A stretch of 64,000 nucleotides of DNA from Burkholderiales bacterium (GCA_020854105.1 JADZGB010000010.1:62001-126000); one strand, 5' to 3'. Positions 30,225-39,958 are shown, counted from the first letter of the stretch. The notes: a model not told the origin generated them from the letters alone. Translations and numbers: made by a program.

Positions 30225-31319
30225 ATGAAACGCCTCGTCACCGCCGCCGGCCTGCTGGCCGCGGCGCTCACGACATTTGCCGCGAAGGAACTCTCGATCA
30301 CGCCGGATCAGATTGCCGCGCTGGGCATCGTCACCGCCCCCGCCGTCGCCGAACGCGAGACCGCGGTGTCCTCGCTGACCGCCACCGTGGTCGTGCCCAA
30401 CAGCCAGATGCACGTGGTGAGCACACCGCTGCCTGCACTCGTGGAGATGCTGTCGATGGCGGTCGGCCAGCAGGTCAAGCGCGGCCAGCCGCTCGCACGC
30501 CTTCGAAGCCCGCAGCTGGCCGAAGCGCAGAGCGCTTTCCTGCAGTCCGACGCCCAGCGCTCGCTGGCTCAGGGCAACCTCAGGCGTGACACGCAATTGT
30601 TCGACGAGGGCATCATCGCCGAGAGCCGATTGCGCGCGACACAGGTCGCCGACCGCAGTGCCGCCGCGTCCTACGACGAGCACCGCCAGGCGCTGCGTCT
30701 GATGGGAATGACGGACGGAGCGATCGCCAGCCTGCGCAAGTCGCGCGCAATCGGCAGCTCGTTCACGCTCGATGCGCCCGCCGACGGCGTGATCCTCGAT
30801 CAGCTGGCCACCGTCGGCCAGCGGCTCGAGGGCGCCGCCCCGATCTACCGGCTGGCGCGCCTGGATCCGCTCTGGCTCGAGATCCACGCGCCGGCGGCGC
30901 ACGCGGCCACCCTCGCCGAGGGCGCCGCGGTGCGCGTACCGGCCGCCGACGCGAGCGGCAAGCTGGTCGCCGTGGGTCGCAGCGTCGATCCCGACAGCCA
31001 GACGGTGCTGCTGCGCGCCTCCATCACGCTCAATGCGAAGAACCTGCGGCCTGGCCAGCGCGTCGAGGTAAACGTGACCAGCAGCGTGGGCGGGTCCGGC
31101 ATCGCATGGCGTGTCCCGCGGGAAGCGCTGGTCCGCCAGGGCAATCAGTCCTATGTCTTCGCGCGCAGCACAGGCGGCTTCCGGCCCGTGCCTGTCAGCG
31201 TGCTGCACGAAGCCGAATCCAGCTACACCGTGCGCGCGACGCTCGATGCGCGCGCCGCGGTCGCGGTGAAGGGAACGGCCGCGCTCAAGGCAAGGATGCT
31301 GGGACTGGGAGGCGAATGA
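30225..31319 (+). CDS. RND efflux periplasmic adaptor, CzcB/CusB family
   Basis: Membrane fusion protein of a heavy-metal RND pump. The 364-residue product has a signal peptide (RLVTAAGLLAAALTTFAAK), the CzcB-like N-terminus ELSITPDQIAALGIVTAP, a lipoyl half-motif (VGQQVKRGQPLARLRSPQL), a helical hairpin with DEGIIAESRL, and the second half PADGVILDQLATVGQRLEGAAPIY. AAGGAGA precedes ATG 30225. The N-terminal methionines used by E. coli CusB for Cu(I) are not seen. ATGA overlap with the pump gene. Confidence 0.93.
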   Translation: MKRLVTAAGLLAAALTTFAAKELSITPDQIAALGIVTAPAVAERETAVSSLTATVVVPNSQMHVVSTPLPALVEMLSMAVGQQVKRGQPLARLRSPQLAEAQSAFLQSDAQRSLAQGNLRRDTQLFDEGIIAESRLRATQVADRSAAASYDEHRQALRLMGMTDGAIASLRKSRAIGSSFTLDAPADGVILDQLATVGQRLEGAAPIYRLARLDPLWLEIHAPAAHAATLAEGAAVRVPAADASGKLVAVGRSVDPDSQTVLLRASITLNAKNLRPGQRVEVNVTSSVGGSGIAWRVPREALVRQGNQSYVFARSTGGFRPVPVSVLHEAESSYTVRATLDARAAVAVKGTAALKARMLGLGGE

Positions 31320-34300
31320 CCATGCTGGACAGACTGGTCGAATTCGCGCTCACGCAGCGGCTGCTGATCGGGGTGCTGACCTTGCTGCTCGTCGGGCTGG
31401 GCATCCAATCGTTGCGCGACCTGCCCATCGACGCTTTCCCCGATGTGTCGTCCACGCAGGTGAAGATCATCATGAAGGCGCCCGGGATGACACCCGAGGA
31501 AGTCGAGGCGCGCATCGTCATGCCGATCGAGCTGGAGATGCTGGGGATTCCGCATCAGCGCATGCTGCGCTCCACGTCCAAATATGCCATCGCCGACATC
31601 ACCATCGACTTCGCCGACGGCACCGACATCTACTGGGCCCGGCAGCAGGTCTCGGAGCGGCTGGGCAACATCCAGCAGGTCCTGCCCGCATCCGCGGGCG
31701 GCGGACTGGCGCCCATCACCACGCCCCTGGGCGAGATGTTCATGTTCACGGTCGAGGGCGGCGATCTCGACCAGGCGCAGCGGCGCAGTCTCCTCGACTG
31801 GGTGATCCGGCCGGCCTTGCGCGGCCTGCCCGGTGTGGCGGACGTCAATTCGCTCGGCGGACAGGTGCGCGTGTTCGAAGTGGTACCCGACACGGCAGCA
31901 CTGCGGGCACGCGGCATCCGGCTGTCCGAACTGCGCACGGCACTCGAGGAGAACAACCGCAACGACGGCGCAGGACGTCTCGCCGACGGCGAGGAGTCGC
32001 TGCTGGTGCGCATCGAGGGCAGCGCGAAGACCCTCGACGACCTGCGCTCCATCGTGATCGCCGAGCGCAATCACGTACCCGTGCGCGTGCGTGACGTGGC
32101 CACGGTCCGATCGGGCAGTCTGACGCGCTATGGCGCGGTGACGCGCACCGGATCGCTGGACGGTCCCGCCGTCGAACAGGGCGAAGCAGTGCAGGGACTG
32201 GTGCTGGGGCTGCGCGGCGCCAATGCACGGCAGGTGGTCGAGGGCGTGCGCGCCCGGCTCGCCGAGCTCGCCGCCAGCCTTCCACCCGGAGTCAAGGTCG
32301 AGGTCTTCTACGACCGCGGCACGCTGGTGCAGCGTGCGGTGGGCACGGTGACCACGGCGCTGCTCGAAGCCATCGTGCTGGTGGTCCTTCTTCTGCTGCT
32401 GTTCCTCGGCAATATCCGCGCGGCGCTGGTCGTGGCAATGACGCTGCCGCTTGCCGCGCTGGCCACCTTCATCCTGATGGATCAGTTCGGGATGAGCGCC
32501 AACCTGATGAGCCTGGGGGGGCTGGCGATCGCGATCGGCATGCTGGTCGACGCGGCGGTGGTCGTGGTGGAGAACGTCGTCACGCAGCTCGCCCACGAAA
32601 AGCGCGCACTGCCCCGGCTGCACGTGATCTATAGGGCGGTGCGCGAGGTCAGCGTCCCGGTTCTATCCGGCGTTGCGATCATCATCATCGTGTTCCTGCC
32701 CTTGCTGTCGCTGCAGGGCCTGGAAGGCAAGCTGTTCAAGCCGGTCGCCCTGTCCATCGTGTTCGCGCTGTCGGCCTCGCTGGTCCTTGCGCTGACCGTG
32801 ATACCGGTGATCGCCTCCTATCTGATCGTCAAGCCCTCGCACGAGGATCCGTGGCTGGTACGCAAGCTCCTGGGAATCTACGAGCCGGCGCTGGAGTGGT
32901 CGCTCTCGCACGTGAGGACCGTGTTCGTGGTGGCAGGCGCGCTGCTGCTCGCGGCCATCGGGGCGTACCTGCTCACTGGCAAGACCTTCATGCCGGCAAT
33001 GGACGAAGGCGACGTGATCATGCAACTCGAGAAGCTGCCGTCCGTCGGCCTGGAGGCCAGCCTGGAGAGCGACCTGGCGATCCAGAAGGCGATCATGGCC
33101 GAGGTGCCGGAAGTCACGCGCATCGTCGCGCGCACGGGTGCCGATGAACTGGGCCTCGACCCCATGGGCCTGAACCAGACTGACACCTTCATGTCGCTCA
33201 AGCCGCGAGAGCAGTGGCGCAACCAGGACAAGGAGTGGCTGATCGACCAGATGCGCCAGGTGATGACCCGCTTCCCCGGCATTGCCTACAGCTTCACGCA
33301 GCCGATCGAAATGCGCGTATCCGAGATGCTCACCGGCGTGCGCGGTGACCTGGCGGTGAAGATCTTCGGCCCCGATCTGCGCACCCTCAATGCCCTGGCG
33401 CAACGCATCGAGAGCGTACTCCAGGAGCTGCCCGGCAGCCAGGACGTGCTGACCCTGACCAACGAGGGCGTGCAGTACCTCGAGGTCGACATCGATCGAT
33501 TCCAGACCGGGCATCGCGGACTGAGCGTATCGGACATCGAGGAGTACCTGCGCGCGCAGCTCGAAGGCGTGCCCGTGGGGACGGTGATCGAGGGGGCGCG
33601 GCGCACGCCGGTGCTGCTGCGCGGAGAGGATCGCGTACGCGACTCGCCGGGGCTGTTCAGTGCGCTCGATGTGCCGCTGGCGCCCGGCGAGTGGATCGCG
33701 CTGTCGCAGCTGGCGAAACTCACGCGCGTGGATGGCCCGGTGAAGATCGATCGGGAAAGCGCCTCGCGCTATGCGGTGGTGCAGGCAAACGTGACCGGCC
33801 GCGACCTGGTCGGCTTCGTGGACGAGGCGAAGGCAGCGGTGGCGGCCCGGGTGGAGTTGCCGATGGGCTACACCGTCACCTGGGGCGGGCAGTTCGAGAA
33901 CCAGCAGCGCGCCGCCGCGCGCCTCGCGCTGGTCGTGCCGATCGCCTTGGGACTGATCTTCATCGTGCTGTTCGCGACGTTCGGTTCGGTGCGACAGGCC
34001 GCGCTGGTGTTCGCCAATATTCCCTTCGCGCTGGTCGGCGGCATCGTCGCGCTATGGGCATCCGGACAGTACCTGAGCGTGCCGGCCTCGGTCGGCTTCA
34101 TAGGCCTGCTCGGCATCGCCGTGCTCAACGGCGTGGTGATGACCTCGTATTTCAATCAGCTCCGCGCGCAGGGCATGCCGCTCGAGACGGTGATTCGCGA
34201 AGGCGCGCGCAGGCGGCTGCGCCCGGTGCTGATGACCGCCAGCATCGCGGCGATGGGTCTGGTGCCGATGCTGTTCGCCAGCGGGCCGGGCTCCGAGATC

Positions 34301-34441
34301 CAGGGTCCGCTCGCCATCGTGGTGATCGGCGGACTGGTGACCTCCACGGCGCTCACGCTGATCGTCCTTCCCATTCTGTATCGCAGGTTCGGCGTGCCCG
34401 AGGCGCGCGCCGCGCGATCGAACCAAGAGGTCCGCGCATGA
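31316..34441 (+). CDS. Heavy-metal efflux RND pump, CzcA/CusA family
   Basis: Proton-driven inner-membrane pump of 1041 residues with the RND duplicated layout: span 1 (LIGVLTLLLVGLGIQSLRDLPIDAFPDVS), a first periplasmic loop, six-span bundles and a second loop. The fourth span reads GGLAIAIGMLVDAAVVVVEN, keeping the Asp and Glu of the proton relay and resembling Cu/Ag pumps (CusA). The second loop has PIEMRVSEMLTGVRGDLAVKIFG, closer to Zn/Co/Cd pumps (CzcA). Substrate therefore remains open. Overlaps both neighbours by ATGA. Confidence 0.94.
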   Translation: MTMLDRLVEFALTQRLLIGVLTLLLVGLGIQSLRDLPIDAFPDVSSTQVKIIMKAPGMTPEEVEARIVMPIELEMLGIPHQRMLRSTSKYAIADITIDFADGTDIYWARQQVSERLGNIQQVLPASAGGGLAPITTPLGEMFMFTVEGGDLDQAQRRSLLDWVIRPALRGLPGVADVNSLGGQVRVFEVVPDTAALRARGIRLSELRTALEENNRNDGAGRLADGEESLLVRIEGSAKTLDDLRSIVIAERNHVPVRVRDVATVRSGSLTRYGAVTRTGSLDGPAVEQGEAVQGLVLGLRGANARQVVEGVRARLAELAASLPPGVKVEVFYDRGTLVQRAVGTVTTALLEAIVLVVLLLLLFLGNIRAALVVAMTLPLAALATFILMDQFGMSANLMSLGGLAIAIGMLVDAAVVVVENVVTQLAHEKRALPRLHVIYRAVREVSVPVLSGVAIIIIVFLPLLSLQGLEGKLFKPVALSIVFALSASLVLALTVIPVIASYLIVKPSHEDPWLVRKLLGIYEPALEWSLSHVRTVFVVAGALLLAAIGAYLLTGKTFMPAMDEGDVIMQLEKLPSVGLEASLESDLAIQKAIMAEVPEVTRIVARTGADELGLDPMGLNQTDTFMSLKPREQWRNQDKEWLIDQMRQVMTRFPGIAYSFTQPIEMRVSEMLTGVRGDLAVKIFGPDLRTLNALAQRIESVLQELPGSQDVLTLTNEGVQYLEVDIDRFQTGHRGLSVSDIEEYLRAQLEGVPVGTVIEGARRTPVLLRGEDRVRDSPGLFSALDVPLAPGEWIALSQLAKLTRVDGPVKIDRESASRYAVVQANVTGRDLVGFVDEAKAAVAARVELPMGYTVTWGGQFENQQRAAARLALVVPIALGLIFIVLFATFGSVRQAALVFANIPFALVGGIVALWASGQYLSVPASVGFIGLLGIAVLNGVVMTSYFNQLRAQGMPLETVIREGARRRLRPVLMTASIAAMGLVPMLFASGPGSEIQGPLAIVVIGGLVTSTALTLIVLPILYRRFGVPEARAARSNQEVRA

Positions 34442-34749
34442 AAACCCCCGATTGCTGCCTGACGCTGTCGTTTCCCCACGCACTGGAGGAACACATCGTC
34501 GACCATCTTCTGGACCACCCGGAATGGGTGGACGGCTTCTCCACCGTCCAGATCGAAGGGCACGGACGCATGCACGAGGAGAGCACCGCGGCCGAACTGG
34601 TGCGCGGGCGCGCCGGGCGACGCTATGCCCAGCTCGTTCTCGAACACGACGATGCCAGGGTGCTGCTCGATCAGCTGCGCGCTGATCTGCCAAGCGACGA
34701 GATCGCGTACTGGATCACCCCGGTGCTCGAGTTCGGGAGGTTCGCATGA
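34438..34749 (+). CDS. DUF3240 family protein of the metal efflux operon
   Basis: Small cytoplasmic protein (103 residues) with CLTLSFPHALEEHIVDHLLDHPEW at the start and the GHGRMHEESTAAELVRGRAGRRYAQLVLE stretch typical of DUF3240, a family that recurs beside RND metal pump genes. The predicted fold is PII-like or ferredoxin-like; function is not known. It is wedged between pump and outer-membrane genes by ATGA overlaps on both sides, so its dose is tied to the pump. Confidence 0.85.
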   Translation: MKTPDCCLTLSFPHALEEHIVDHLLDHPEWVDGFSTVQIEGHGRMHEESTAAELVRGRAGRRYAQLVLEHDDARVLLDQLRADLPSDEIAYWITPVLEFGRFA

Positions 34750-36017
34750 GAGCACTTCTGGCACTGCCGCTTTCTCTGGTCATTTGCAGCGTGGGGGCCC
34801 AGCAGCAGGATCGCGAGCAGTTTCCGGATCTGCCGCACGAGGCGCAGGTGGCTGCGGCGCTCGCAGGCGATCCCGGCGTGCAGGCGGCGCTGAGCGGCGT
34901 GGATTTCGAGCGCGCGCAGTCGCGCGCGCTCTCCGCCGGCAGCTACGAGTTCACCCTGCGTGCGGACGCCGCGCGCCGCCGCGTGAATGATCCGCACGAC
35001 ACCTACGGCGAGTGGTCCATGGCCCTGGAGCGCCCGGTGCGCCTGCCCGGCAAGGCCGCGCTCGACCGCCAGCTGGGCAGCCAGGGCGTGAAGGTCGCGC
35101 AGGCCGGCGCCGGCGATGCCATGCACGAGGCCGGCCGCACCTTGCTGCGCCTGTGGTTCGCCTGGGTCAAGGAGAATGCACAGCTCGACCTGTGGAGGCA
35201 GCAGGCCGCGCTGGCGCGCGAGCAGGCCACCGCCGTGCAGAAGCGCGAACGGGCGGGGGATGCCCCGAAGATGGAGCTGGACCTGGCCGAGGCGGCTGCG
35301 GTGCAGTCCGAAGCGAACTGGATCCAGGCGCGCTCGCGCGAATCGACGGCGCGCAGCACGCTGGTGCGCAGCTTTCCGGCGATAACCGCGCCCGAGCATG
35401 CCACGCTGGTGGAGCCGCGGCCGATGGAACAGGGCATCGACTACTGGAGCGAACGGGTGCTCACGCACAACCACCAGCTGGCGGCCGCACGGGCGGAGGT
35501 GGAGCGGCGCACACTGAGCAGCGCGCGGATGCGAGCCGACCGCCGCCCGGACCCCACGCTGGGCGTGCGCTACGGCAACGAGTTCGGCGGTGACGAAAAG
35601 GTTGCAGGCATCTACGTGAGCGTGCCGCTGCCCGGTTCGGCGCGGCGCGCGGCGAGCGAAGCCAGCGTGTTCCAGCTTGCCGAGGCGCGGGCACGTGAGG
35701 CAGTGATCCTGCGCCAGGCGGGCGTCGAGACCGCCGCGGCGGTCGAGCAGGTCAACGCCGGCTACGAGAACTGGCAGCGCATGCGACTGGCGGCCGACGG
35801 CCTGCGCCGACATGCCGACCTCGCTACACGCGCCTATCAGCTTGGCGAGTCGGGCCTGCCCGAAGTGCTGGCTGCGCGCCGGCTGGCCTTGGAGGCGCGG
35901 CTCGCCGCAATCACGGCCCAGGCCAACAGCCAGGAGGTGCGCTACCTCCTCCTGCTCGACGCCCACCGGCTCTGGCCCCTGGACGTCGACGAGGCCGCAG
36001 TCCATGCCGGGCACTGA
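34746..36017 (+). CDS. TolC-family outer-membrane efflux protein, CzcC/CusC type
   Basis: Outer-membrane channel that completes the tripartite pump. The 423-residue protein has a signal peptide (RALLALPLSLVICSVGAQ), and two OEP repeats made mainly of long helices (for instance QQAALAREQATAVQKRERAGDAPKMELDLAEAAAVQSEA is split among them). No lipobox Cys is evident, unlike CusC. Last gene of the operon; ATGA overlap with the DUF3240 gene. Confidence 0.9.
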   Translation: MRALLALPLSLVICSVGAQQQDREQFPDLPHEAQVAAALAGDPGVQAALSGVDFERAQSRALSAGSYEFTLRADAARRRVNDPHDTYGEWSMALERPVRLPGKAALDRQLGSQGVKVAQAGAGDAMHEAGRTLLRLWFAWVKENAQLDLWRQQAALAREQATAVQKRERAGDAPKMELDLAEAAAVQSEANWIQARSRESTARSTLVRSFPAITAPEHATLVEPRPMEQGIDYWSERVLTHNHQLAAARAEVERRTLSSARMRADRRPDPTLGVRYGNEFGGDEKVAGIYVSVPLPGSARRAASEASVFQLAEARAREAVILRQAGVETAAAVEQVNAGYENWQRMRLAADGLRRHADLATRAYQLGESGLPEVLAARRLALEARLAAITAQANSQEVRYLLLLDAHRLWPLDVDEAAVHAGH

Positions 36018-36053
36018 GACCCGCGCTGCCGTCCCTTGCTCGACTGGAGCGTT

Positions 36054-36701
36054 TCATTGCGGCCGGTCCGAGCGTTCGCCCATCGGACAGGCGCCCGATT
36101 TCAGTTCGGTACCAGGATAGCGCAGCGCCAGTTCCGCCAGCCTCGAGGATACGCCCACGTCGGGGTCGCGCACCACGAACACGGTCTGCGTGATGCGATG
36201 ATCGCGCGCGCCCAGGCGCGCGTTGCGCACGCCCCGACTGCGCAGGCCGTCCAGGAAGCCGAGTGCGGTCTCTTCGGTCTTGAAGATGCCGAGCGAGATC
36301 GTGTTGCGCAGCTCGCCGCCGGTCGCGATCACGTAGTAGTCCTCGATGCCCAGGCTGCGCAGCTCGCGCACGCGGCGCCCCAGCTCTTCCTCGTCCCGCG
36401 TGCCGGGGATGAACACCCACCAGCCCGCGATCACCTGCACCCGCGCCTCGCTCCAGCGCCCGGGTGACAAGGCCTGCTCCAGTTCGCCGCGCACGCCGTC
36501 CAGTTCGGTCGGGGCGAAGCTTCCCCAGGTCAGGCATGCGGCCGGACGCGACTGCGCCGGCGGCGGAGGCGGGACGATGCGGATCTGATCCGCGTTGACC
36601 AGCTCGGACCGGTGCTGGCTGGGTCGCGACGTGACGCGCAGCAATCCGTACCCGGCCAGCACGAGGTTCGCGACGATCAGCACCGAGAGCAGCAGCCTCA
36701 T
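36054..36701 (-). CDS. SPOR-domain-like membrane protein
   Basis: Protein of 215 residues with an N-terminal membrane span (LLLSVLIVANLVLAGYGLL), a Pro-rich linker (IVPPPPPAQ) and a C-terminal region CLTWGSFAPTE ... WWVFIPGTRDEEELGRRVRELRSLGIEDYYVIATGGE ... ISLGIFKTEETAL, which has the SPOR pattern of sequences that bind denuded septal glycan. It overlaps the coaX stop by ATGA, and the coaX-SPOR pairing is common in Betaproteobacteria. Confidence 0.85.
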   Translation of the reverse strand: MRLLLSVLIVANLVLAGYGLLRVTSRPSQHRSELVNADQIRIVPPPPPAQSRPAACLTWGSFAPTELDGVRGELEQALSPGRWSEARVQVIAGWWVFIPGTRDEEELGRRVRELRSLGIEDYYVIATGGELRNTISLGIFKTEETALGFLDGLRSRGVRNARLGARDHRITQTVFVVRDPDVGVSSRLAELALRYPGTELKSGACPMGERSDRPQ

Positions 36702-37417
36702 GCGCGCGTGATCTCCACCAGGCCCTCGAGCACGAGAGCGGGCGCGAACAGCGGTGCGGGCGTGAGCAGCGGCGCCACCACCTGCGCATCGCCGCCGCAG
36801 AGGACGACGCTGGCGTGATCGGCGCCTCGCGCGAGCAGCAGCGTGCGCATGCGCTCGATCGCACCGCAGATCGCCTGCACCGCGCCGCTGTAGATGGCGT
36901 TCGCACTGTTGCGCGGAAACGGCTCGAACACCCCGCCGCCGAGCGGAAGCTCCGCGGTGCCCCGGGCCAGCGCGTGCTGCATGAGCGCGATGCCCGGCAG
37001 GATCAGGCCGCCGAGGAACTCGCCATCGCCGGCGAGCGCATCGACGGTCACCGCCGTGCCGCAGTCCACCACCACCGCGTCGCCGAGCCGGCGTGCGTGC
37101 GTCCCGATCAGCGCCGCCCAGCGATCGCTGCCGAGCTGCACTGGATCTTCATAGCGGCTGCGCACGCCGCATTGTTCCGCGCGGCTCGCAATCCACTCCA
37201 CCGGCATGCGCCAACCCTGCAGCGCGGCCTCGACGTGCTGGCGCACCTGCGGCCCGGCGACATTGCATCCGATCGCACGCGAGGGCCGTGCGTGCACGTG
37301 CAGTGCGTCGAACAGCTGCGCGGCCCGCTCGCTGGGAATGGAGCCGTGGGCGACGAAACCGTCCGCCCACAGCCCCCACTTGATGCGCGCGTTGCCCGCG
37401 TCCAGGACGAGGATCAT
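36698..37417 (-). CDS. coaX: Type III pantothenate kinase
   Basis: First step of coenzyme A synthesis, by the ASKHA-fold, K+-dependent type III enzyme. The 239-residue protein has MILVLDAGNARIKWGL with the P-loop-like Asp-Ala-Gly-Asn, the DPVQLGSDRWAALIG motif with the Gly-x-Asp-Arg, and CGTAVTVDAL ... GGLILPGIALMQHAL. It starts 7 bases after birA. Confidence 0.96.
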   Translation of the reverse strand: MILVLDAGNARIKWGLWADGFVAHGSIPSERAAQLFDALHVHARPSRAIGCNVAGPQVRQHVEAALQGWRMPVEWIASRAEQCGVRSRYEDPVQLGSDRWAALIGTHARRLGDAVVVDCGTAVTVDALAGDGEFLGGLILPGIALMQHALARGTAELPLGGGVFEPFPRNSANAIYSGAVQAICGAIERMRTLLLARGADHASVVLCGGDAQVVAPLLTPAPLFAPALVLEGLVEITRA

Positions 37418-37424
37418 GGGCGGC

Positions 37425-38426
37425 TCAGGCGCTGCGCAGGTCCGGCTGCAAGGGCCGGACGCTGACTTCTCCGGAATAGAGCCGGCGCAGGCCGCTGCGC
37501 GTCTCGAGCAGCAGCGCACCGTCATCGCCCACGCCGGCAGCAAGGCCGGTTTCGCCTCCGCCGTCGGGCAGGGCCACCATGAGTTCGCGCCCGGCGAGCG
37601 CATGCGCGCGCTCCCATTCCAGGCGCATCGGGGCGAATCCCCCTGTCGCGAATACCTCGAGGACTTGCACCAGGTGGGCGAGGATGCGACCCAGCAACCG
37701 ATTGCGCTCGACGCGCAGGCCCATGCCCGCCAGATCGCACACCGCCTGATCGATGCGGTTGCGCACCTCGGACGGCAGTACCACGTTCACGCCGATGCCG
37801 ATCACCGCGACACTCGGTCCCATCGCGTCGCCTTCGAGTTCGATCAGGATGCCGGCGAGCTTCTGGTGGCGCCACAGCAGGTCGTTCGGCCACTTCAGCC
37901 CGATCTCGTCCGCGCCCAGCTCGCGCAGCGCGCGCAGTACGGCGACGCTCACCGCGAGGCTCAGGCCGCCGAGCGCCCCCACGCCCTGCTCGAAGCGCCA
38001 CAGCAGCGAGAAGGTCAATCCGCTTCCCAGCCCTGCATGCCATGGCCTGCCGCGGCGGCCGCGCCCGTGGGTCTGCAGCTCCGCCGCCACCGCGAGGCCG
38101 CCGGGCTCCCCGGTCAGGGCCCGTCGCAGCAGCAGCGTATTGGTCGAGTCCACCGCATCGACGATCTCGATGCGCATGCATTCGGCGGCCTGTCCCAGGT
38201 GACCGCACACCAGCTGCGCATCGAGCCAATCCACCGGCGTGACCAGCCGATAGCCGCGGCCATTGACCTTGAACAGGGTCACGCCCCAGTCCTGCACCGC
38301 GTGCAGCGCCTTCCACACCGTGCTGCGCGACACGCGCAGCCGCCGCGCCAGTTCCTCGCCGGAGTGGAACTCTCCGTCAGCGAGCAGGCGCAACAGGCGG
38401 AAAGTGAGGGGCCCGGGAGCGGACAT
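37425..38426 (-). CDS. birA: Bifunctional biotin--protein ligase / biotin operon repressor BirA
   Basis: Adds biotin to carboxylase carrier proteins and, through an N-terminal winged helix, may repress biotin genes. The 333-residue protein has a helix-turn-helix (HSGEELARRLRVSRSTVWKAL, residues about 20-41), the ligase core VDSTNTLLLRRA, ATP/biotin loop HGRGRRGRPW, LKWPNDLLW, AGILIELEGD and GIGVNV. ATG 38426 preferred over TTG 38432. The birA-coaX pairing is widespread. Confidence 0.96.
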   Translation of the reverse strand: MSAPGPLTFRLLRLLADGEFHSGEELARRLRVSRSTVWKALHAVQDWGVTLFKVNGRGYRLVTPVDWLDAQLVCGHLGQAAECMRIEIVDAVDSTNTLLLRRALTGEPGGLAVAAELQTHGRGRRGRPWHAGLGSGLTFSLLWRFEQGVGALGGLSLAVSVAVLRALRELGADEIGLKWPNDLLWRHQKLAGILIELEGDAMGPSVAVIGIGVNVVLPSEVRNRIDQAVCDLAGMGLRVERNRLLGRILAHLVQVLEVFATGGFAPMRLEWERAHALAGRELMVALPDGGGETGLAAGVGDDGALLLETRSGLRRLYSGEVSVRPLQPDLRSA

Positions 38427-38506
38427 CGGCAATAGACTTGTCGGTATGGGATGCGCTCAGTCCGGCGCAGTGGAAATGTAGCAGAGCGGCATGCGCGGCG
38501 CGGCGC

Positions 38507-39742
38507 TCAGGGCCGCCGGCGCAGCGGCGGGACGAACGGCTTGCCGCTGCGCAGTTCGCGTGGCCACAGCACCACGCGCTCGCCGTTGTCCTGCCATTGC
38601 CAGAACAGCAGGTTGGCCAGGCCCGGCCCTGCCTTCACGTCGTGGCCCTCGTCGAACTGGATGCGTCCGGTCACGCCGACATGATCGGTGCTCTTCAGGG
38701 CCTCCACCAGCGCGTCGGCCTCGACCGTGCCCGCCCGGCGCACCGCATCCGCATAAAGGTGCACCGCGTCGTACGCTCCCATTGCCGCGTGCGCGGGTCC
38801 GGGGCGGCCGGTCCTGGCCACGAAGGCGTCCCAGAACGGCACCGTGCGTGCGGTGATCGGCGCGCGCAGGGCGAAGCCGGCGACGATCTGTCCGCGGGCA
38901 TCGCCCTGCGCGGCGGCGTAGAAATCCGGGCGCGATGCGCGCGCGTCGATGCCGCCGATCAGCGCCGCCACGCCGCTGCCCGCCCACTGGCGCACGAAGC
39001 GCTCGGATGCGATGCGCGCGAACAGGGTCAGCGCGAAGTGCGCGCCGCTCGCCTGGATCTTGCTCAGCAATGGCGTGAAATCGCTGGTCGAGCGGTCCAC
39101 GATCTCGGTGAGCCGCACCTCGGCCCCGACTGCCGATGCGTTGCGCGCGAGCACGGGCAGGAGATTCCTGACCCAGTTGTCGTCCTCGCCCACCAGCGCG
39201 ATGCGGTTGTAGCGCATCTCGTCCACGAGAAAGCCGGCGATGAACTCGACCAGCGCCCGCGCCTGGTGCGCCGCGTTCACCGGGTGCACGCGGAACACGT
39301 ACTTGAAGCGCGCGTAGTCCTTCAGAACGTGCTGGGTGATGGCGGGCGAGGCCCCGCCGCAGCTCAGGAACACCTTGCGCGCAGCCGCCACGCGCTCGAG
39401 TTGCGCCAGGGTCACGCCGCTGGTGTGGCCGCCGATGAGCACGTCCGCCCTGCCATCGTCCGTGAGCGCCTCGATCACCGCCGCACCGGTGGCCGGATCG
39501 TGGGTCTCGTCGCCCACCTTCACTTCCAGCAGCCGGCCGAGCAGGCCGCCCTGTGCGTTGAGCTCCGATACCGCCATCTGCACGGCGTCCACGGTGTCGC
39601 GGCCGTCCGGATCGTTCAGCGCGGTCGGCACGCCGATACGGATGGGTTCGGCCTGCGCGCGCAAGGGGGCGGCTGCCGCCAGCGCCGCACCGGCGGCAGC
39701 ACCACGCAGCAGGCGGCGCCGGCTCGGACTGGGCGAGGACAT
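38507..39742 (-). CDS. Branched-chain-amino-acid-type ABC substrate-binding protein, Tat signal
   Basis: Periplasmic binding protein of the Leu/Ile/Val (LivJ) family. The N-terminus carries a twin-arginine motif (SRRRLLRGAAAGAALAAAAPL), so export by Tat is likely. The mature part begins EPIRIGVPTALNDPDGRD and has LIGGHTSGVTLAQL, FLSCGGASPAITQ and AALIGGIDARASRPDFYAA. The start is MSSPSPSRRR at 39742; ATG 39772 gives ten more residues. No permease or ATPase gene is adjacent, so the ligand cannot be guessed. Confidence 0.88.
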   Translation of the reverse strand: MSSPSPSRRRLLRGAAAGAALAAAAPLRAQAEPIRIGVPTALNDPDGRDTVDAVQMAVSELNAQGGLLGRLLEVKVGDETHDPATGAAVIEALTDDGRADVLIGGHTSGVTLAQLERVAAARKVFLSCGGASPAITQHVLKDYARFKYVFRVHPVNAAHQARALVEFIAGFLVDEMRYNRIALVGEDDNWVRNLLPVLARNASAVGAEVRLTEIVDRSTSDFTPLLSKIQASGAHFALTLFARIASERFVRQWAGSGVAALIGGIDARASRPDFYAAAQGDARGQIVAGFALRAPITARTVPFWDAFVARTGRPGPAHAAMGAYDAVHLYADAVRRAGTVEADALVEALKSTDHVGVTGRIQFDEGHDVKAGPGLANLLFWQWQDNGERVVLWPRELRSGKPFVPPLRRRP

Positions 39743-39870
39743 GCTCTGCAATGGGCGTGGGTGCATGGGCATCCGGGTACGTGAACGGCCGCGAGCGCAG
39801 CGGGGGCGCCAACGCTAATGCATCGGGCACCGGCCTGTCAAAGCATCGCAGCGGATGGGCGCGCGGCTGG

Positions 39871-39884
39871 TTGATTTGAGTCAA
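39871..39884 (+). promoter_or_regulatory. FNR/Anr-like box upstream of the universal stress gene
   Basis: TTGAT-TTGA-GTCAA matches nine of ten consensus positions of an FNR/Anr site. Its centre is about 81 bases before the uspA-like ATG. A weak -10 (CACACT, 39906-39911) follows 21 bases after the box, close to class II spacing. The site is symmetric and could also affect the divergent binding-protein gene. Confidence 0.55.
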
Positions 39885-39958
39885 GCGAACCGGGCAGGCA
39901 TGCGGCACACTGCGCGTGCCGGAGCAGGTGCCGGCGACCCGCACGAGGAGAGACAAGG

